Below the pieces are notes generated by a model, which ran no database searches, was not told where the DNA came from, and was given only the letters and a program-made list of their open reading frames with translations. Below are positions 50,240 through 61,774 of a DNA stretch of 64,000 nt, one piece after another. A program made the position numbers and the translations under genes. How positions within the stretch are numbered: position 1 is the first letter of the stretch; each line of letters starts with the position of its first letter. Origin of the DNA: Magicicada septendecula (Eukaryota; Arthropoda; Insecta; Hemiptera; Cicadidae); the NCBI GenBank assembly GCA_034769895.1, contig CM068368.1, positions 690,881,877 to 690,945,876 on the forward strand. The letters run 5' to 3'.

Positions 50240-50630
50240 TTAAGCGGTGTTCACACGGTGCGAGTTCTGTTAGGAAAATTGACTTATGCGTGTAACCATG
50301 TGTGAGTCTTGACCCGTGTGAACACTTGATGTGCGTGCTCGCCCTCGCCATTATCTTGTCTCGCATGGACTCAAATGAATTCAAACATGCTTGAAATTTT
50401 CTAGTGCGAGTCGAGAACTCGAATGGGCAACTTTGTATTTGTTTGCAACTTTGTAGAATGCTGCTGAGTTGTTACTATAGCTATATTAATTCGTGTGTTT
50501 GGTGTCATAGTCTTTCGTTGTTTATAGTGTATATAGTTCATTTATAGTTAGCATATACAATTAGTGTTTATAGTTTATAGTGGTAAGTTAGTGTATATGA
50601 TTAGTGTAGTGTGATCATCAAAATGACATG

Positions 50631-51000
50631 TAAAATGACGGACACCCAAAATGTGATGTTTGTCAGTCTGTATCAATCTCATCCCATTTGAAGAGATACA
50701 GCATCTATAGATAATAAAAACAAAAATTGCAGGCAAGAAGCGCTGGAAGATATAGTTAAGTAGATGGACATACCTGGATTTTGTGTCCCACAATGAAAAC
50801 TGAAAATAAAAAATATGAGATCACATTACTGCCAGGAAATAAAAAAAAAATTAAGGAGTCGATGAGCACCACTGGAACAGTAGTGGACAAGCGGACAACA
50901 TCTGCATTCCAAGCTTTCCATGGTTTGAAACACTAGATATTTTTTTAAGGAAGTACGTACAGCAGAATACGACATTAAATTTATTCTGTTCATAAAATAC
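50631..51000 (+). pseudogene. MADF-domain remnant of second Harbinger
   Basis: The frame from ATG at about 50,637 reads FVSLYQSHPI, a stop, then RDTASIDNKNKNCRQEALED and IPGF, a MADF domain start. Further MADF-like pieces (RSHYCQEIKKKIKES) follow near 50,815-50,870. Several stops are present. Confidence 0.65.
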
Positions 51001-51262
51001 AAAGATGCAAGGTAGAAACAGGTAATAAAAATATTGTTTTTTTTTTGCTCGGGAGGTGAAGTGGATTTACTGACTGACAAAGGTAAAAAAAGACTGAAAG
51101 CACAGTCAGAATACTGGTTTGTTAAAAGGCAACAAAATTAAATGAATCAAACTTCTCTCTTCAGTATAAAACTATTGCCTGTTTCTTCTATGCACTCTAA
51201 TAATTTTTTTAATTTTCACCTTGCTTACCTGTATATAAGACTCCAAGGCCTTACATACAGCA

Positions 51263-51445
51263 TCACAAATGTCTGGAATAAACTGCGAAATTGTATTTTG
51301 GTACACAAAAGAGGTACATGAGACTCGGATAAGAATTTCCTGATGTCAGGTATCTCAGTGTAATTTCTAGTTTTATTTTTGGTGGTGTGGCCTCTCTCAT
51401 GTTCATATTTTGCTTTCTTAATGAGGGATCTACTGCTCTAAGCAA
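51263..51445 (-). pseudogene. Harbinger transposase N-terminal fragment
   Basis: The minus-strand frame contains LRKQNMNMREATPPKIKLEI followed by TLRYLTSGNSYPSLMYLFCVP, the same signature region as in the 38 kb transposase. No catalytic part remains. Confidence 0.75.
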
Positions 51446-51815
51446 AAAATCAAGTTCTCTAACCTAAACAAGTTTTAAAAGTCATTGGGTTTTCTGATCT
51501 CAGTTCTTGGCACAGACTGCTAGACGCACCTTTCCCATTATGTCTGCCAATCCATGGTCTAATCCATAACTTTTTCATAGAATTTCCTACCTGTTCTTCG
51601 TTTTCATCTTCTGTATTTGTTTTTCAGCTATTAACCCACACACAACACCGAACCTTCGCTAACAGGATCCATTTTCATACTGACTCATTAAGTCTACTGC
51701 ATGTGTGAACATTGCACGCACAAGGCATTTTGAGAGGCTTCTCGTCTAGCTCGGAATGCGTGAACTCGTGCCATTAAACTTGTACAAAAACGTGCGGTGT
51801 GGGAATGCCACTTTA

Positions 51816-52439
51816 CTTCACATGCCAGTTTCATACCTTCAAGTTTTGTGTATACATAAAACATGGTAGATAAAGTTCTTTACTGATCCACAATGATGTA
51901 CAAAAAATGTCAAATTTTTCTATGCACATGAATAACTAAGGCAACTTCAGTTACTTACTTATGTTAAAAAAAAAACTAATAAATGTTTGCTATTACTTTA
52001 CATTTGTGAGGCACTCTTTAAGTAAACCAAAAGTAATAGCCAATATTATTTTCACAAGACTAGGTAAGGTAGATATGGTTTTATTTACTTTATTCAAATT
52101 TAAGGAATATTTCAGTGCCTAGTGTGTATAGAACAAAATTATGTAGTTTTGTTGGTTTTTATTTACAGACGTTAGTTTGGGTTATGTCTGCTATTACAGA
52201 TATGTTTATTAGATGTATAATATGTGTATCATTCTGTAAAGTGCACAAATTATCACACACTCATTAACCATTGGCATCTGGTTCCATTGTTAAGTATAGT
52301 ATGTGAGATCTATGAAATGTCATTTTTGACCAATTATAGGGACTGTGACGTTATAGTAATTATAAGTATAATACTACTGACTCGAAACACTATGTTTTTT
52401 ATAGGTAAAAATTTTACATTTACTTGTTTCATTTTACAT
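51816..52439. other. No recognised feature
   Basis: AT-rich sequence; a 76-codon ORF at 52,224 has no recognisable features. Confidence 0.5.
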
Positions 52440-53060
52440 TTACTTGTAGCCTGAACCAGTTTTTGCTTATTACAAGCTTCGTCAGAGGCTGCCACTAGGA
52501 GCGCTGTCCGTTCATCAGCCCACTCATGGGCTTCAATTCCACAATGAGCTGGAACCCACTAAAAAGCTATATTCTTCGCCTTCCTTCTGAGTTGAATGAG
52601 AAAATTTCTTATTTCTGTTATGCAGAATGCATAGTCATTTGGATGAGGTCTTTTCAGTCTTTTTATAGCACACTTTGAGTTCAATAGTATGCAGATGTTC
52701 TCAGCCTCTACCTGCAAGAATGCATTAGAGGAGCATTTTTTGCAAGTAGTTCAGCATCCAGGCTTGAAATAGAACAAAATAGTCCTCACCTGTCTGTGTA
52801 TAATAATCAGCAGTGGATTTTGATTGTTCAAGGTTTACTGATCTGTCTGTGTAGATTTAGGTATATGCTAGTACAAGTCATTTCACATTTCAAGAAATTC
52901 ATGTCCTGGCACTTCTGCCAGCTCCTCTTTTGTGAGTTTTGATGGAATGTCTACTTGCATTTTGTTGTCAACTATTTCCCACAGTGGTTCTGAGTAACTG
53001 AGTAACATGTGAGTATTCACCTGGTGAGCCTTCTGGCAACATGAGTCTCAGTGGTCTAAT
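52440..53060 (-). pseudogene. LINE RNase H domain fragment
   Basis: Read on the minus strand, IYTDRSV (near 52,850) matches the first RNase H acid motif, CILLNSKCAIKRLKRPHP (near 52,680) the internal motif with Asp changed to Asn, and WVPAHCGIEAHEWADERTAL (near 52,550) the terminal motif. This order is the RNase H that follows reverse transcriptase in non-LTR elements such as the I, LOA and R1 groups. Stops and frameshifts break it. No reverse transcriptase is left. Confidence 0.75.
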
Positions 53061-53190
53061 TCTACTTGCAAACGACTAGAATTAGACTAATTTTATTGAA
53101 ATATAAGTATTTTAAATTTAGAACATTTTAAAACACTACTACCTAATAGTGTATTATTTTAAGGTATTAGCTGTCTAATAACAAACACAT

Positions 53191-53196
53191 TTTATT
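53191..53196 (-). terminator. Candidate poly(A) signal of formamidase gene
   Basis: AATAAA on the minus strand, about 155 bp past the stop codon at 53,350. Confidence 0.45.
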
Positions 53197-53349
53197 ATAT
53201 ATAAAAAAGGATTTGAGAAGAATACTTCCCAAATTATACAAACAAGGAAAGTTAAAAGTAAATGCAGAAATATACACTTGAATGTGAAAAGTATTAAATA
53301 CAAAAACATATCATAACTTTTTAACGGAATGACAGTCTACAAAATCCAA

Positions 53350-53487
53350 TTAGCTGTGGCATGTTATTGACTGGATAATGAGATTTGTGAGTGAATATTT
53401 AGGATCCTGCAGCCTTTCAACAATGTCAAAGTGGTCAGAGTCCTGCACAACATGGTATTCAGATTGTATACCATTCTTAACCAGCAT
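53350..53487 (-). CDS. Kynurenine formamidase, last coding exon
   Basis: Minus strand: TTTGTTTCAG acceptor, then 45 codons and TAA. The exon encodes MLVKNGIQSEYHVVQDSDHF followed by DIVERLQDPKYSLTNLII, the conserved C-terminus of kynurenine formamidase (arylformamidase), an alpha/beta-hydrolase that turns N-formylkynurenine into kynurenine in tryptophan breakdown. The His in DSDHFD is the expected catalytic base. It starts in phase 0, matching the exon that ends at 61,122. Unlike the surrounding elements it is unbroken. The leading ATG is only a codon after the splice site, not the start of the protein. A general esterase relative is a less likely alternative. Confidence 0.82.
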   Translation of the reverse strand: MLVKNGIQSEYHVVQDSDHFDIVERLQDPKYSLTNLIIQSITCHS

Positions 53488-53835
53488 CTGAAACAAATGA
53501 TGTTTTCATAGAATATGGTCTCATTTTCAGACATTTTCATAGAATTTTTTAATAGCCATAGAATAATCAGATTTCCTTCTGAAATATTGAAATTTCTGCA
53601 CAGATGCTGATATTATTCATTTGTATTGTTTTTAAAAAAGCTTTTTAAAAATGTAATGTAAGATATCAATATACCTGTTTTAAAAATTGTTATGTTTTTA
53701 TATGAAAATGTGTATATAGCAGTGGCAGCTTGTGGTTCCAAATTTTGGTGGTTGCAGTAGTTGGTTGAGCTGATAGAAGAAGGGTTAAAAGACATTGACC
53801 TATCAGAATCACAGTTTGATAATAGTAAATTATTA

Positions 53836-56139
53836 CAGTAAAACCTGCCTAAAACGGTACGCGATTGTTCCAGTATTTTTTCCGTTTTTCACAGGTTTCC
53901 GTCTTACAAAGGGTTGTGTTTTAATAAAACAAAGTACAAAAAATATGATCGCATAGGATTACAATGAAGGAATAATTTAAAATAAAAGTCTGTAAATAAA
54001 AAATAGGTTCATATGTATTGTATTACTGTATTTTCAACTTACGTACAATAATTACAGTTTCTCTCGTAGTTTCTCTGTCCCCACATGTCTTTCAAAGTGC
54101 ATTGTCGTGACTTCTTCACAAGAGAACGTTGTATGATCTCCTTTGCATCCTGCATCAACTCCAGGAGTTCTGGAACATTCTTGGAAGCTGCAAATTCCTG
54201 AAGGTCACTCACAACAGATAGTGCTTCTCCAAAAGTGCGTATTTTTAGCTCCTTTTCGTTGCCTTTGTCGTCGTCGTCCTTTTCTTCCATGACTTCACAC
54301 CTGCTGTTTTCGGCTGCAATATCAGCTGCACTTTGAATGTCTTCAGTCGTGGAAAGTTCATTATCAAAATTTACTACATCTTCAGCTTCATCTGGCAGAT
54401 TTCCTTGCTTACAGAGAACAGAAATTTCCTGTAAATTTTCCATTGTAACATCTTGTGTATCCGCTGATGCTTGTGCAGAAAAACCAGCTTTAAGGAAACA
54501 CTTCTTCACTGTTTCAGGGAGAATTTTCTTCTTGGCCTGATGGATCCAATTAACAGCATCAAGGACATTAATCTGTTTAACAAACTGAGAAACATTGGTA
54601 CAGGTGTTGATTTTAGCAACAAGTGACTGCAGTACAAACTTCCTATAAAAGGATTTAAGTGTATAAATTACACCCTGATCCATAGGTTGTGTAATTGAAG
54701 TTGTATAGGGGGGGGGATAGGCTAGCTTCACATTAGACAAATCAATCCTTGGATGACAGGTTGCATTGTCCAAGAACAAAATGACCTTACGACCTTGACT
54801 TTTCATTCTTCCATTAAAAGAAAGAAGCCACTCTTCCATTATAGCACTGGTCATCCAGGCTTTTTTATTAGATCGCCAATTGACTGGGAGGGAATTACGA
54901 TCCATGTGTTGAAAGGGCCTGGGACATGCTGATTTTCCAATCACTATAGGTTTTTCAATTTCACCAGTCATGTTAGCACAAATAAATAACGTCTTTCTTT
55001 AGACCGCTTGCCACATGTGCATTTATCACCACGTACAATCAGTGTCTTTGAAGGCAACACTCTAAAAAACAAACCTGTTTCATCACCATTATACACATTT
55101 CTAGGTTCATATCCCGCAACTAGATCTCCAATTTTCCCTTTCCAGTCCGCTACTGTCTGCATATCAACATCTTTTGCTTCACCATACACAGCATTAAAAA
55201 CAATGTTATGGCGATGTTTGAAACTTTCGAGCCACCCATTGGACGCTTTGAAATTGTGCTTGCCTAATTTTTTTGCTGTCTCTAAAGCATCAGTCTGTAT
55301 CAATGGTCCAGAAATAGGAATTCCTTTAGCGCGCGCACTAACGAACCACTCGAACATAGCACGATTTATTCCATCATGGTCCGTAGATTTTGTGATGCGT
55401 TTCACATGTCCTGCTGTTCCCTTTACCCACTCGTCTTTAATTTTTATTTTGTTTTTCAAAATGTCATAAATTTGAGTTTTTCCCACTTTAAACAACACAG
55501 TTAATTCTTTAGCTGGATGTTTGTTTTTTCGTGTTCTTCAATAACTTTAATTTTCTCCTCCAGTGTAAGTGTCTTATGTTTAGAAGTCATTGTTACTGAA
55601 TTACGTACACAAATACAGTAAAAAGTAAATTTAAATATCACTCAAGTTCGCAGTTTTCTTCCACTCGTACTTAATCACTTGTCTGAACGAAACTGAGAAT
55701 GAATACACTATACAGTACCAAACACTTGTACCCTACCGTGTGTATTACAAGAGGGTTGGAAGAAGTAACGGTACATTGCTTTCACTTACAGATGTTGCCC
55801 CATGTAGCGTACCTGCTGCGTCCTTGAAGAAAGATTAGAGTTAATGGTTCCTAGAACTTCGGTGCAAGTACAGTCGCGCTCAAAATTAATGCCTATCACT
55901 TTTTACAAATTTAAAATGATCAAAAAAATTTAGTACGTAGCTGTGTATTATGCATAAAATAATCCGTCTTAGTCAGGTTATTTACGCAAACAGTTCCTGA
56001 AAATTATTCCGTTTCCGCGTTAGGCAGTTTTCCGGTTTAGAGTATTATTTTACATAGGAAATAACTCCGTTCCGAAATTTATTTTCCAATTGTCCAGGTT
56101 TCCGGTATATAGGGCGTCCGGCTTAGGCAGGTTTCACTG
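53836..56139 (-). mobile_element. Tigger-like DNA transposon, 2.3 kb
   Basis: Ends CAGTAAAACCTGCCTAAAAC and (inward) CAGTGAAACCTGCCTAAGCC with TA on both sides (53,834-53,835 and 56,140-56,141). It carries a nearly full-length transposase gene. It sits in the large formamidase intron and is a different subfamily from the Tigger at 13,509. Confidence 0.92.
54039..55590 (-). pseudogene. Tigger transposase, near full length, frameshifted
   Basis: It starts at ATG 55,590 (SKHKTLTLEEKIKVIEEHEK, HTH region), then shifts frame near 55,520. The 176-codon frame (55,498-54,968) carries the rest of the HTH/CENP-B domain and the first acid in VYNGDETGLFFR. Another frameshift near 54,975 leads to the 310-codon frame (54,971-54,039), with the second Asp in VILFLDNATCHP and the third in TQPMDQGVIY, the DDD triad of DDE_1 transposases. 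The C-terminal third is acidic. Two frameshifts leave it non-functional, but few other defects are seen. Confidence 0.88.
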
Positions 56140-56141
56140 TA

Positions 56142-56684
56142 CTATAATTTTATAACCTCAAACAACGGGTAACGTTTACCTTGAATCAACGTAAACATTA
56201 AACCTGACACAACTTATAAATCAAGAAGGCTGTGCTTATTTCATACATGAAGTTGCGCTACAGCGCTATTAGTGGAGCATTGCAGAAACTTTGCAATCAC
56301 CAACCTTTCATGGGGAACATAGGACAATCATGAAGAGTAGCGAACGTTTTCCCATATGTTTGTGTAGTCAGCTCTGCCACTTACTACTGAAGTTGCAAGC
56401 GGGCTACAACCACCAGCCTGCGTGCCACATTTGAATTGTACGTGAACATTGCCGCGTAGAATCTGATATACTCTCCATTGAAATTTATGACACTTTTAGC
56501 TACTTAATGTTTTCGTATATTATATTATAGTTTAGTTATTCTGTATTGGTGGTTGTGCACTGCTGCAACCATAACACCAGCCGCCACTAGTATATAGTTG
56601 ATGATTACAGGCATTTGTACATTCCTGGAAATAGCTCTTTTTTCTCAGAATCTTAGTAAACACTCTGTACATGTATTACAGTAA
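56142..56684. other. Intron sequence, no feature seen
   Basis: Part of the formamidase intron between the Tigger and the solo LTR; no gene recognised. Confidence 0.5.
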
Positions 56685-56953
56685 ATGTTGTGACGGTACG
56701 TTTCATCACCATAGACCTATAATCTGTATAATAGTAAAACACCAGTCATGAGTACTAGTAACCATGGATGATAAGGAAACTAAAAAAAAAATATAAGTGT
56801 ATAATAAACATAGTATGTCAATCCCAAATTAAAACAAAAGCAGTTGATGAAGAATTAAATATTGAAAATAGTGCAACACAGTAGTTATAATGAAAAATTA
56901 GAAGAGAAACACAAAGAAAACTATAATAACGTGATAAACCCAATAGATATGGT

Positions 56954-57133
56954 AAGTGAGCGGGTAGAACCAGCACCAATACCAGTGAAATGATATATAC
57001 GAACAATATAAATAAGTGAGCGGGTAGAACCAGCAACAATACCAGTGAAATGATATATACGAACAATATAAATAAGTGAGCCGGTAGAACCAGCACCAAT
57101 ACCAGTAAGATGATATATAAACAATATATAAAG
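56954..57133. repeat. Three tandem 60 bp units
   Basis: AAGTGAGCGGGTAGAACCAG starts at 56,954, 57,014 and, with one change, 57,074. The exact 60 bp period makes repetitive ORFs in three minus-strand frames; none is a gene. Confidence 0.9.
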
Positions 57134-57378
57134 TGAGATAAAATGAAACCAAAGGAGAGGGTGACTGCCAAAATATAAATGAAACAAAGTGAAATAAACT
57201 GATAAGATATAGAAAGACACATACGAATAATATAGAACAGAAAAGGAGAAATATCACACTCGAATAAGGTGATGAAGGAGAAACCAATAAATGATAAGTG
57301 TAAATGATAATTATGAGTATCATATAAATAATAAATTTAAACATTATTTTATACGGTCCAAGTCACTTTATATAGTAA

Positions 57379-57838
57379 TGATTTACCTTATTGAAACAGT
57401 CCAGTGACTTCAAGTTGTATATTTATGATGCGTTTCGAGTCATATGACCCTTCATCAGATAGTTATCACTCACAAGGAGATCATCAAATATTAAAATTCA
57501 CAAAAACACAAAAAACACATATGTACAATTGTAAAACCTATACAAACGTCCGACACAGTGCACTGCGTAAGGTCCACTGGACTCTGAGCAAACGCGTGTG
57601 ATAACACACGGCATGACACGCTTTTTCTCAGAGTCCAGTGGACCTTACGCAGTGCACTGTGTCGGACGTTTGTATAGGTTTTACAATTGTACATATGTGT
57701 GTTTTTTGTGTTTTTGTGAATTTTAATATTTGATGATCTCCTTGTGAGTGATAACTATCTGATGAAGGGTCATATGACACGAAACGCGTCATAAATATAC
57801 AACTTGAAGTCACTGGACTGTTTCAATAAGGTAAATCA
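57379..57838. mobile_element. 460 bp palindromic (foldback) MITE
   Basis: Arms 57,379-57,588 and 57,627-57,838 are almost perfect reverse complements around a 38 bp spacer that contains a small inner hairpin (CGTGTGATAACACACG). TAA is present on both sides (57,376-57,378 and 57,839-57,841). Both arms contain GACCCTTCATCAGATAG. No coding capacity. Confidence 0.85.
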
Positions 57839-60524
57839 TAATAAATAATAAATGCCAATGATAATTATTAGTATCATATAAATAATCAATGTAAATAAAG
57901 AATAGTAAAATCCGATAAAGTAATAATTAACTAAAAGTACACCAACCAATTAAATAGAGAGTAAATGTTACAAATAACTATCATGATATATACTTGTTAA
58001 CAGAATCAATAACCAATATAAAGGGAGAGATAATTAGATAATGAACATGATATTAGTGAGAAAGAAAAAATGTTAGGGAATACCCACCAATAACACTTAA
58101 ATAAAACTATAAAAAAGTGCAAAAGTGATAGTGTAAACCCTACAGAATAAATAGAAACACTTTTGATAGGAGTAAACACCAAAAAATCAGTGAGAAACAC
58201 TAAAGATTAAAGGTGCAGTGTTAGTAATTAAGGATATCATTAATATTAGGATTAAGATTGACTGTAGCCAAGGAATATAAGGATATTCAGGGAAAAATCC
58301 CAGGAAGAGTTAAATGTTAGTGTTACCATGGATGAAGAATAAAGTTTATATTAGAATAAAGAAATAGAGTAAATAATAGTAATGCAACATCAATAAATAC
58401 CCTATGTTCAAGGGGATAGAATTAGGTAAATAAAGTAAATGATGTGAAGATGTTTAACACATAAAAAATAAATAAGAAGTAATAAATGGTAAACCAGAGT
58501 AGCATAAGAACTGTTACAGAATTGTTCGATTAAGTTTATAAGTAGGAATATGGCTGAAGAGTTATGCAGTCCATAGACCTAATTGTTATGTTATATTTTT
58601 ATAGAGAATAGTGAATCATAGACCAATTATAAACCATAGCAATATTAATAAGAGAAAAAAGGTAAATTCACATCAATCTAGTAATACTAAGAAAGCAATT
58701 AGAACATAATAGACAACCATGATATGTAAACTAAAGAAAACATGCAAATATTATAAAACAGATCCAAAACAATTCAGCAAGCAAACAAATCGTATGTAAT
58801 ACAAACGAAAGATGTATGAAAGTAAAATAATGTGTAATTAGTATAATATATGGAAAAATAGACAATTGATACTTAGGCCTATGCAATGCCTAACTGTATA
58901 GCACCAATAACAACAAATTGTAAGAATTGTACTATGATATTAGCAAATTCAAGGCAAGCAAATAGTAAATAATAATTAGTGAACCATATTAAGTGGACAT
59001 AAAATAAAAAAGAAATGTAATTAAATAATATCAACATAACTGTCAAAACATAATACATGGGCCAACCCAACCTTATGGGATGTTAAATTAATCTTTGAAA
59101 CAAAATACAAACAGTGGTGATAATATCTCATACTTAAATAGGAATACCGACGATTAATAGCAATCAAAAGATATTTAATTATTTTGAATAAAAATTCAAA
59201 TATCCTAACAATGGTCTTAAGTCATGATCAGCCAATCAAGAGCAATAAGTAACCATGACAACAGACGTTATTGACGAATTTTTCCATTAAAACCTATTAT
59301 TCCATAAGTGACGCTTGAGACGAAGAGACGCCAAGCCATAGCTGGCTAAAATTTTAACTTAAAACACCCAAAAGTTACTAAATGTACTAAAATAAGGAAC
59401 TACACCATCTGATGAAGGACTAACACACTCAATTGAAGCAACTGACCAGATTAATTCATTCAAAATTAAGGAACTTCAGTCAAATAAGACGAAGAAGACA
59501 CCAGACATGACCAAATCGCAGGACGAGTGAAGATTGATGAACGAAACGATGACACAACCCAGCCCAACTGTATAACACCACACCATAGGTCTACTGATTG
59601 TTAAGTATTGTGGAATTACCTAAAATTAATAAATAAAATCCTTTCTAAATCATTTCTCACAATAGAAAAACTCTCACTATAACTGATATTATTTCTTTTA
59701 AAGGTTAATAAAGAAAATATTTATGAATACTAATATTAACTATAAGCTAACCTCTGTATAACACGACAGCACAGACACATACACTTTTAAACATCACAGA
59801 GTTGAATTCAATGTAAAACTTCTTTCATAATTAATAACCACAATTGTAAGGTGGTGTACTTTATTTAAATATCTTGTTCTAACTTTTTGTCATACTCAAA
59901 AGGATCCAGTGGCAATTTAAATTGTGTAAATAAAGTAAACACGGTGACATTTTGCGTCGTCAAATAACTATCGTTGCCACACTGCTCCCCGCTGAGTAAA
60001 GAATTAAATATTTGCCGAGGCTAAAAAATTATTATATTAAGCTCAATTGTATAACGATTATTGAAATTTGATGAGCTATCAAGCATTAATAAACAAGTAC
60101 AAACCTTTATCGACTGTCCTGTAATTATTTCACATGTATTATGAATGTTGTGTTTTGTAGTAGTGAATAGAAATTGCGACCAAAGTTTATGTTGGCAACA
60201 CGTTCTCCCCAGAGTTCTCGCCAGCCGGCGAACAATTCGAATCACACACCGCAGTAACGTAAACAAACTAACTGAGATTAAATCTTTTAATTGTTTTGTT
60301 TGAAAAACGATTTGGCGCCTATCCGGAAGAAAATACAAGTGAGTAAGGACAGATAAGGTGGTACAGACAGCAACAAGATCCGGTACGAGTTATTAGAGCG
60401 TACACGATCAACATAATCAGCGGCAGTTTCATAAGAAATTAATACATATTACACAAAATATAAATAACCGATTGAAGTATTCAACATAAAAATTAACACC
60501 GACGAGCGAGATATCTTACAATGT

Positions 60525-61121
60525 GTATAATTTAAGAAAAGAATGTTTCATTAAAATATTGCCTTGTTAGTTAAACTAGATTGCAGAATTATTTATTTTG
60601 TATAAAGCTAAGATTTTATAAACCATGAAATTATTTATATTCTAGCAGTGCATCATTAATAATTAAAATACAGTTCTTCAACCACTAATAAGCTAAAGGC
60701 ATCAAAATAATAAATCAAACAGTAGACCAAACTATTTATTAAAAAAAAAGATAAATTGTTAACCTAAAATTACTAAATACTAACCTTGAATTAGATTAGA
60801 GTAAAGTAATTAATTTGCCATTAAGGTAACTGCAGTACAGTCTTTCTGCATAAGTAAATGAAATTAATTAAAATTATATTAAACTACGTATTAAAAGCTG
60901 TATACCTTCCAAGAAATCAGCCTAGCTGAGGAATTCCACACACACATCACTATAAATGATTGATTGTTGTATTTTTAAATATACTGTGCAGTATTAAATA
61001 TATACTGAGATACAAAAAGTCTGTCTTTTATACATATTACCTTCGGGCAAAATGCATCATTGGTGTTTACGTATTTGTACAGTGGCTCACATTATATAAG
61101 GATCTGTGCACATCTACATAC
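60525..61121. other. Intron sequence, no feature seen
   Basis: Formamidase intron next to the exon donor; the ORF at 60,960 is AT-rich and not convincing. Confidence 0.5.
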
Positions 61122-61251
61122 CTTATTGTAATCACGAGACTGTTCTTTAAAAGCAGGTGAATCATTTTCTGCCGCAATAACTAAGATTTTGAAATCTTCA
61201 GACTGCTTAGTGGTACTATGAAACATTGGACTGTATTTAATGCAGTCATCC
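61122..61251 (-). CDS. Kynurenine formamidase, penultimate coding exon
   Basis: Minus strand: ATGTTACAG acceptor at 61,252, 130 nt open, AATAAG|GTATGT donor at 61,122. It encodes DDCIKYSPMFHSTTKQSEDF then KILVIAAENDSPAFKEQS. The Asp in ENDSPAF is the expected catalytic acid of the alpha/beta-hydrolase triad. It begins with the last nucleotide of a split codon and ends in phase 0, so it joins the exon at 53,487 in frame across a ~7.6 kb intron. Upstream exons, which should hold the HGG motif and the catalytic Ser, were not found up to 64,000. They must lie beyond the window, on the far side of Gasz. Confidence 0.82.
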
Positions 61252-61674
61252 CTGTAACATAAATATTGTACTGCGCAGTAATGGCAAGTTTATACAGATT
61301 ACTTTAATTACCTATACATCTACATACATGTGTGTCCATTATCTATCTACAATTACTGCTTATGTTATTTAATTCCTACAATGTAATTGAAAATTAAACT
61401 TGCTCTCACCTCTTATATGATTCAGCAGTTTTTTAAAAGTAAGATGGGCTTGATTTCTTTATATGTGCATTAGTACAAGAGTGCTGACTCATATATTGTA
61501 CTTCAAGTTTTTACAGAGCTGCTGGCATCGGTTACTGTTATTGCTCAAAAATTTACATGTTGAAAACGTTGCAGCTTTTTGTAACCCGTACATACAAATA
61601 TCTTAAGGAACATTTATTGTTATTATGTAATGTACTTAATAAAGGCATACAGTGAACTGTCTTGCATAGATAAT

Positions 61675-61697
61675 AGAGAGAGAGAGAGAGAGAGAGA
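61675..61697. repeat. (AG)n run, 23 bp
   Basis: Pure AG dinucleotides about 80 bp before the Gasz exon. Confidence 0.9.
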
Positions 61698-61757
61698 TCA
61701 GATGTAAAGAACTGAATTATTGTCTTAATATACTTTTATGTTCTTTATATCATTTTC

Positions 61758-61759
61758 AG
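61758..61759 (+). promoter_or_regulatory. Splice acceptor before Gasz coding exon
   Basis: TTTATATCATTTTCAG precedes 15 nt of 5' UTR and the ATG, so a non-coding first exon probably lies upstream. Confidence 0.6.
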
Positions 61760-61774
61760 TAAATCCAATTCAAG

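Larger units (their letters stand above)
50243..51812 (-). mobile_element. Second PIF/Harbinger remnant, 1.57 kb
   Basis: The ends AGCGGTGTTCACACGGTGCG and (inward from right) AGTGGCATTCCCACACCGCA are similar inverted repeats flanked by TTA at 50,240-50,242 and 51,813-51,815. It contains remnants of both Harbinger genes and belongs to a different family from the 38 kb copy. Confidence 0.8.
56689..60520 (+). mobile_element. Solo LTR, 3.8 kb, with a palindromic insert
   Basis: TGTGACGGTACG start and ATATCTTACA end are flanked by ATGT on both sides (56,685-56,688 and 60,521-60,524). It includes a 3 x 60 bp tandem repeat and a 460 bp palindromic element; without the latter the LTR is about 3.4 kb. 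Near its end TTTGGCGCCTATCCGG (60,310) resembles TTTGGCGCCACCGGG in the gypsy-2 LTR (17,064), so the families are related. It lies in the formamidase intron. Confidence 0.75.
61252..61759. other. Interval between formamidase exon and Gasz
   Basis: No convincing exon on either strand. It contains a (GA)n run at 61,675-61,697 and the Gasz splice acceptor. Confidence 0.5.

Noticed and set aside
54337..55469. Plus-strand ORFs across the 53.8-56.1 kb Tigger
   Set aside because: They are antisense shadows of the transposase frames.
56818..57344. Three overlapping minus-strand ORFs with hydrophobic repeats
   Set aside because: They are produced by the exact 60 bp tandem repeat, which keeps all frames open.
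61390..61480. Possible extra formamidase exon with a GTGAGA donor on the minus strand
   Set aside because: The frame before the donor has no similarity to formamidase motifs and lacks a good acceptor.
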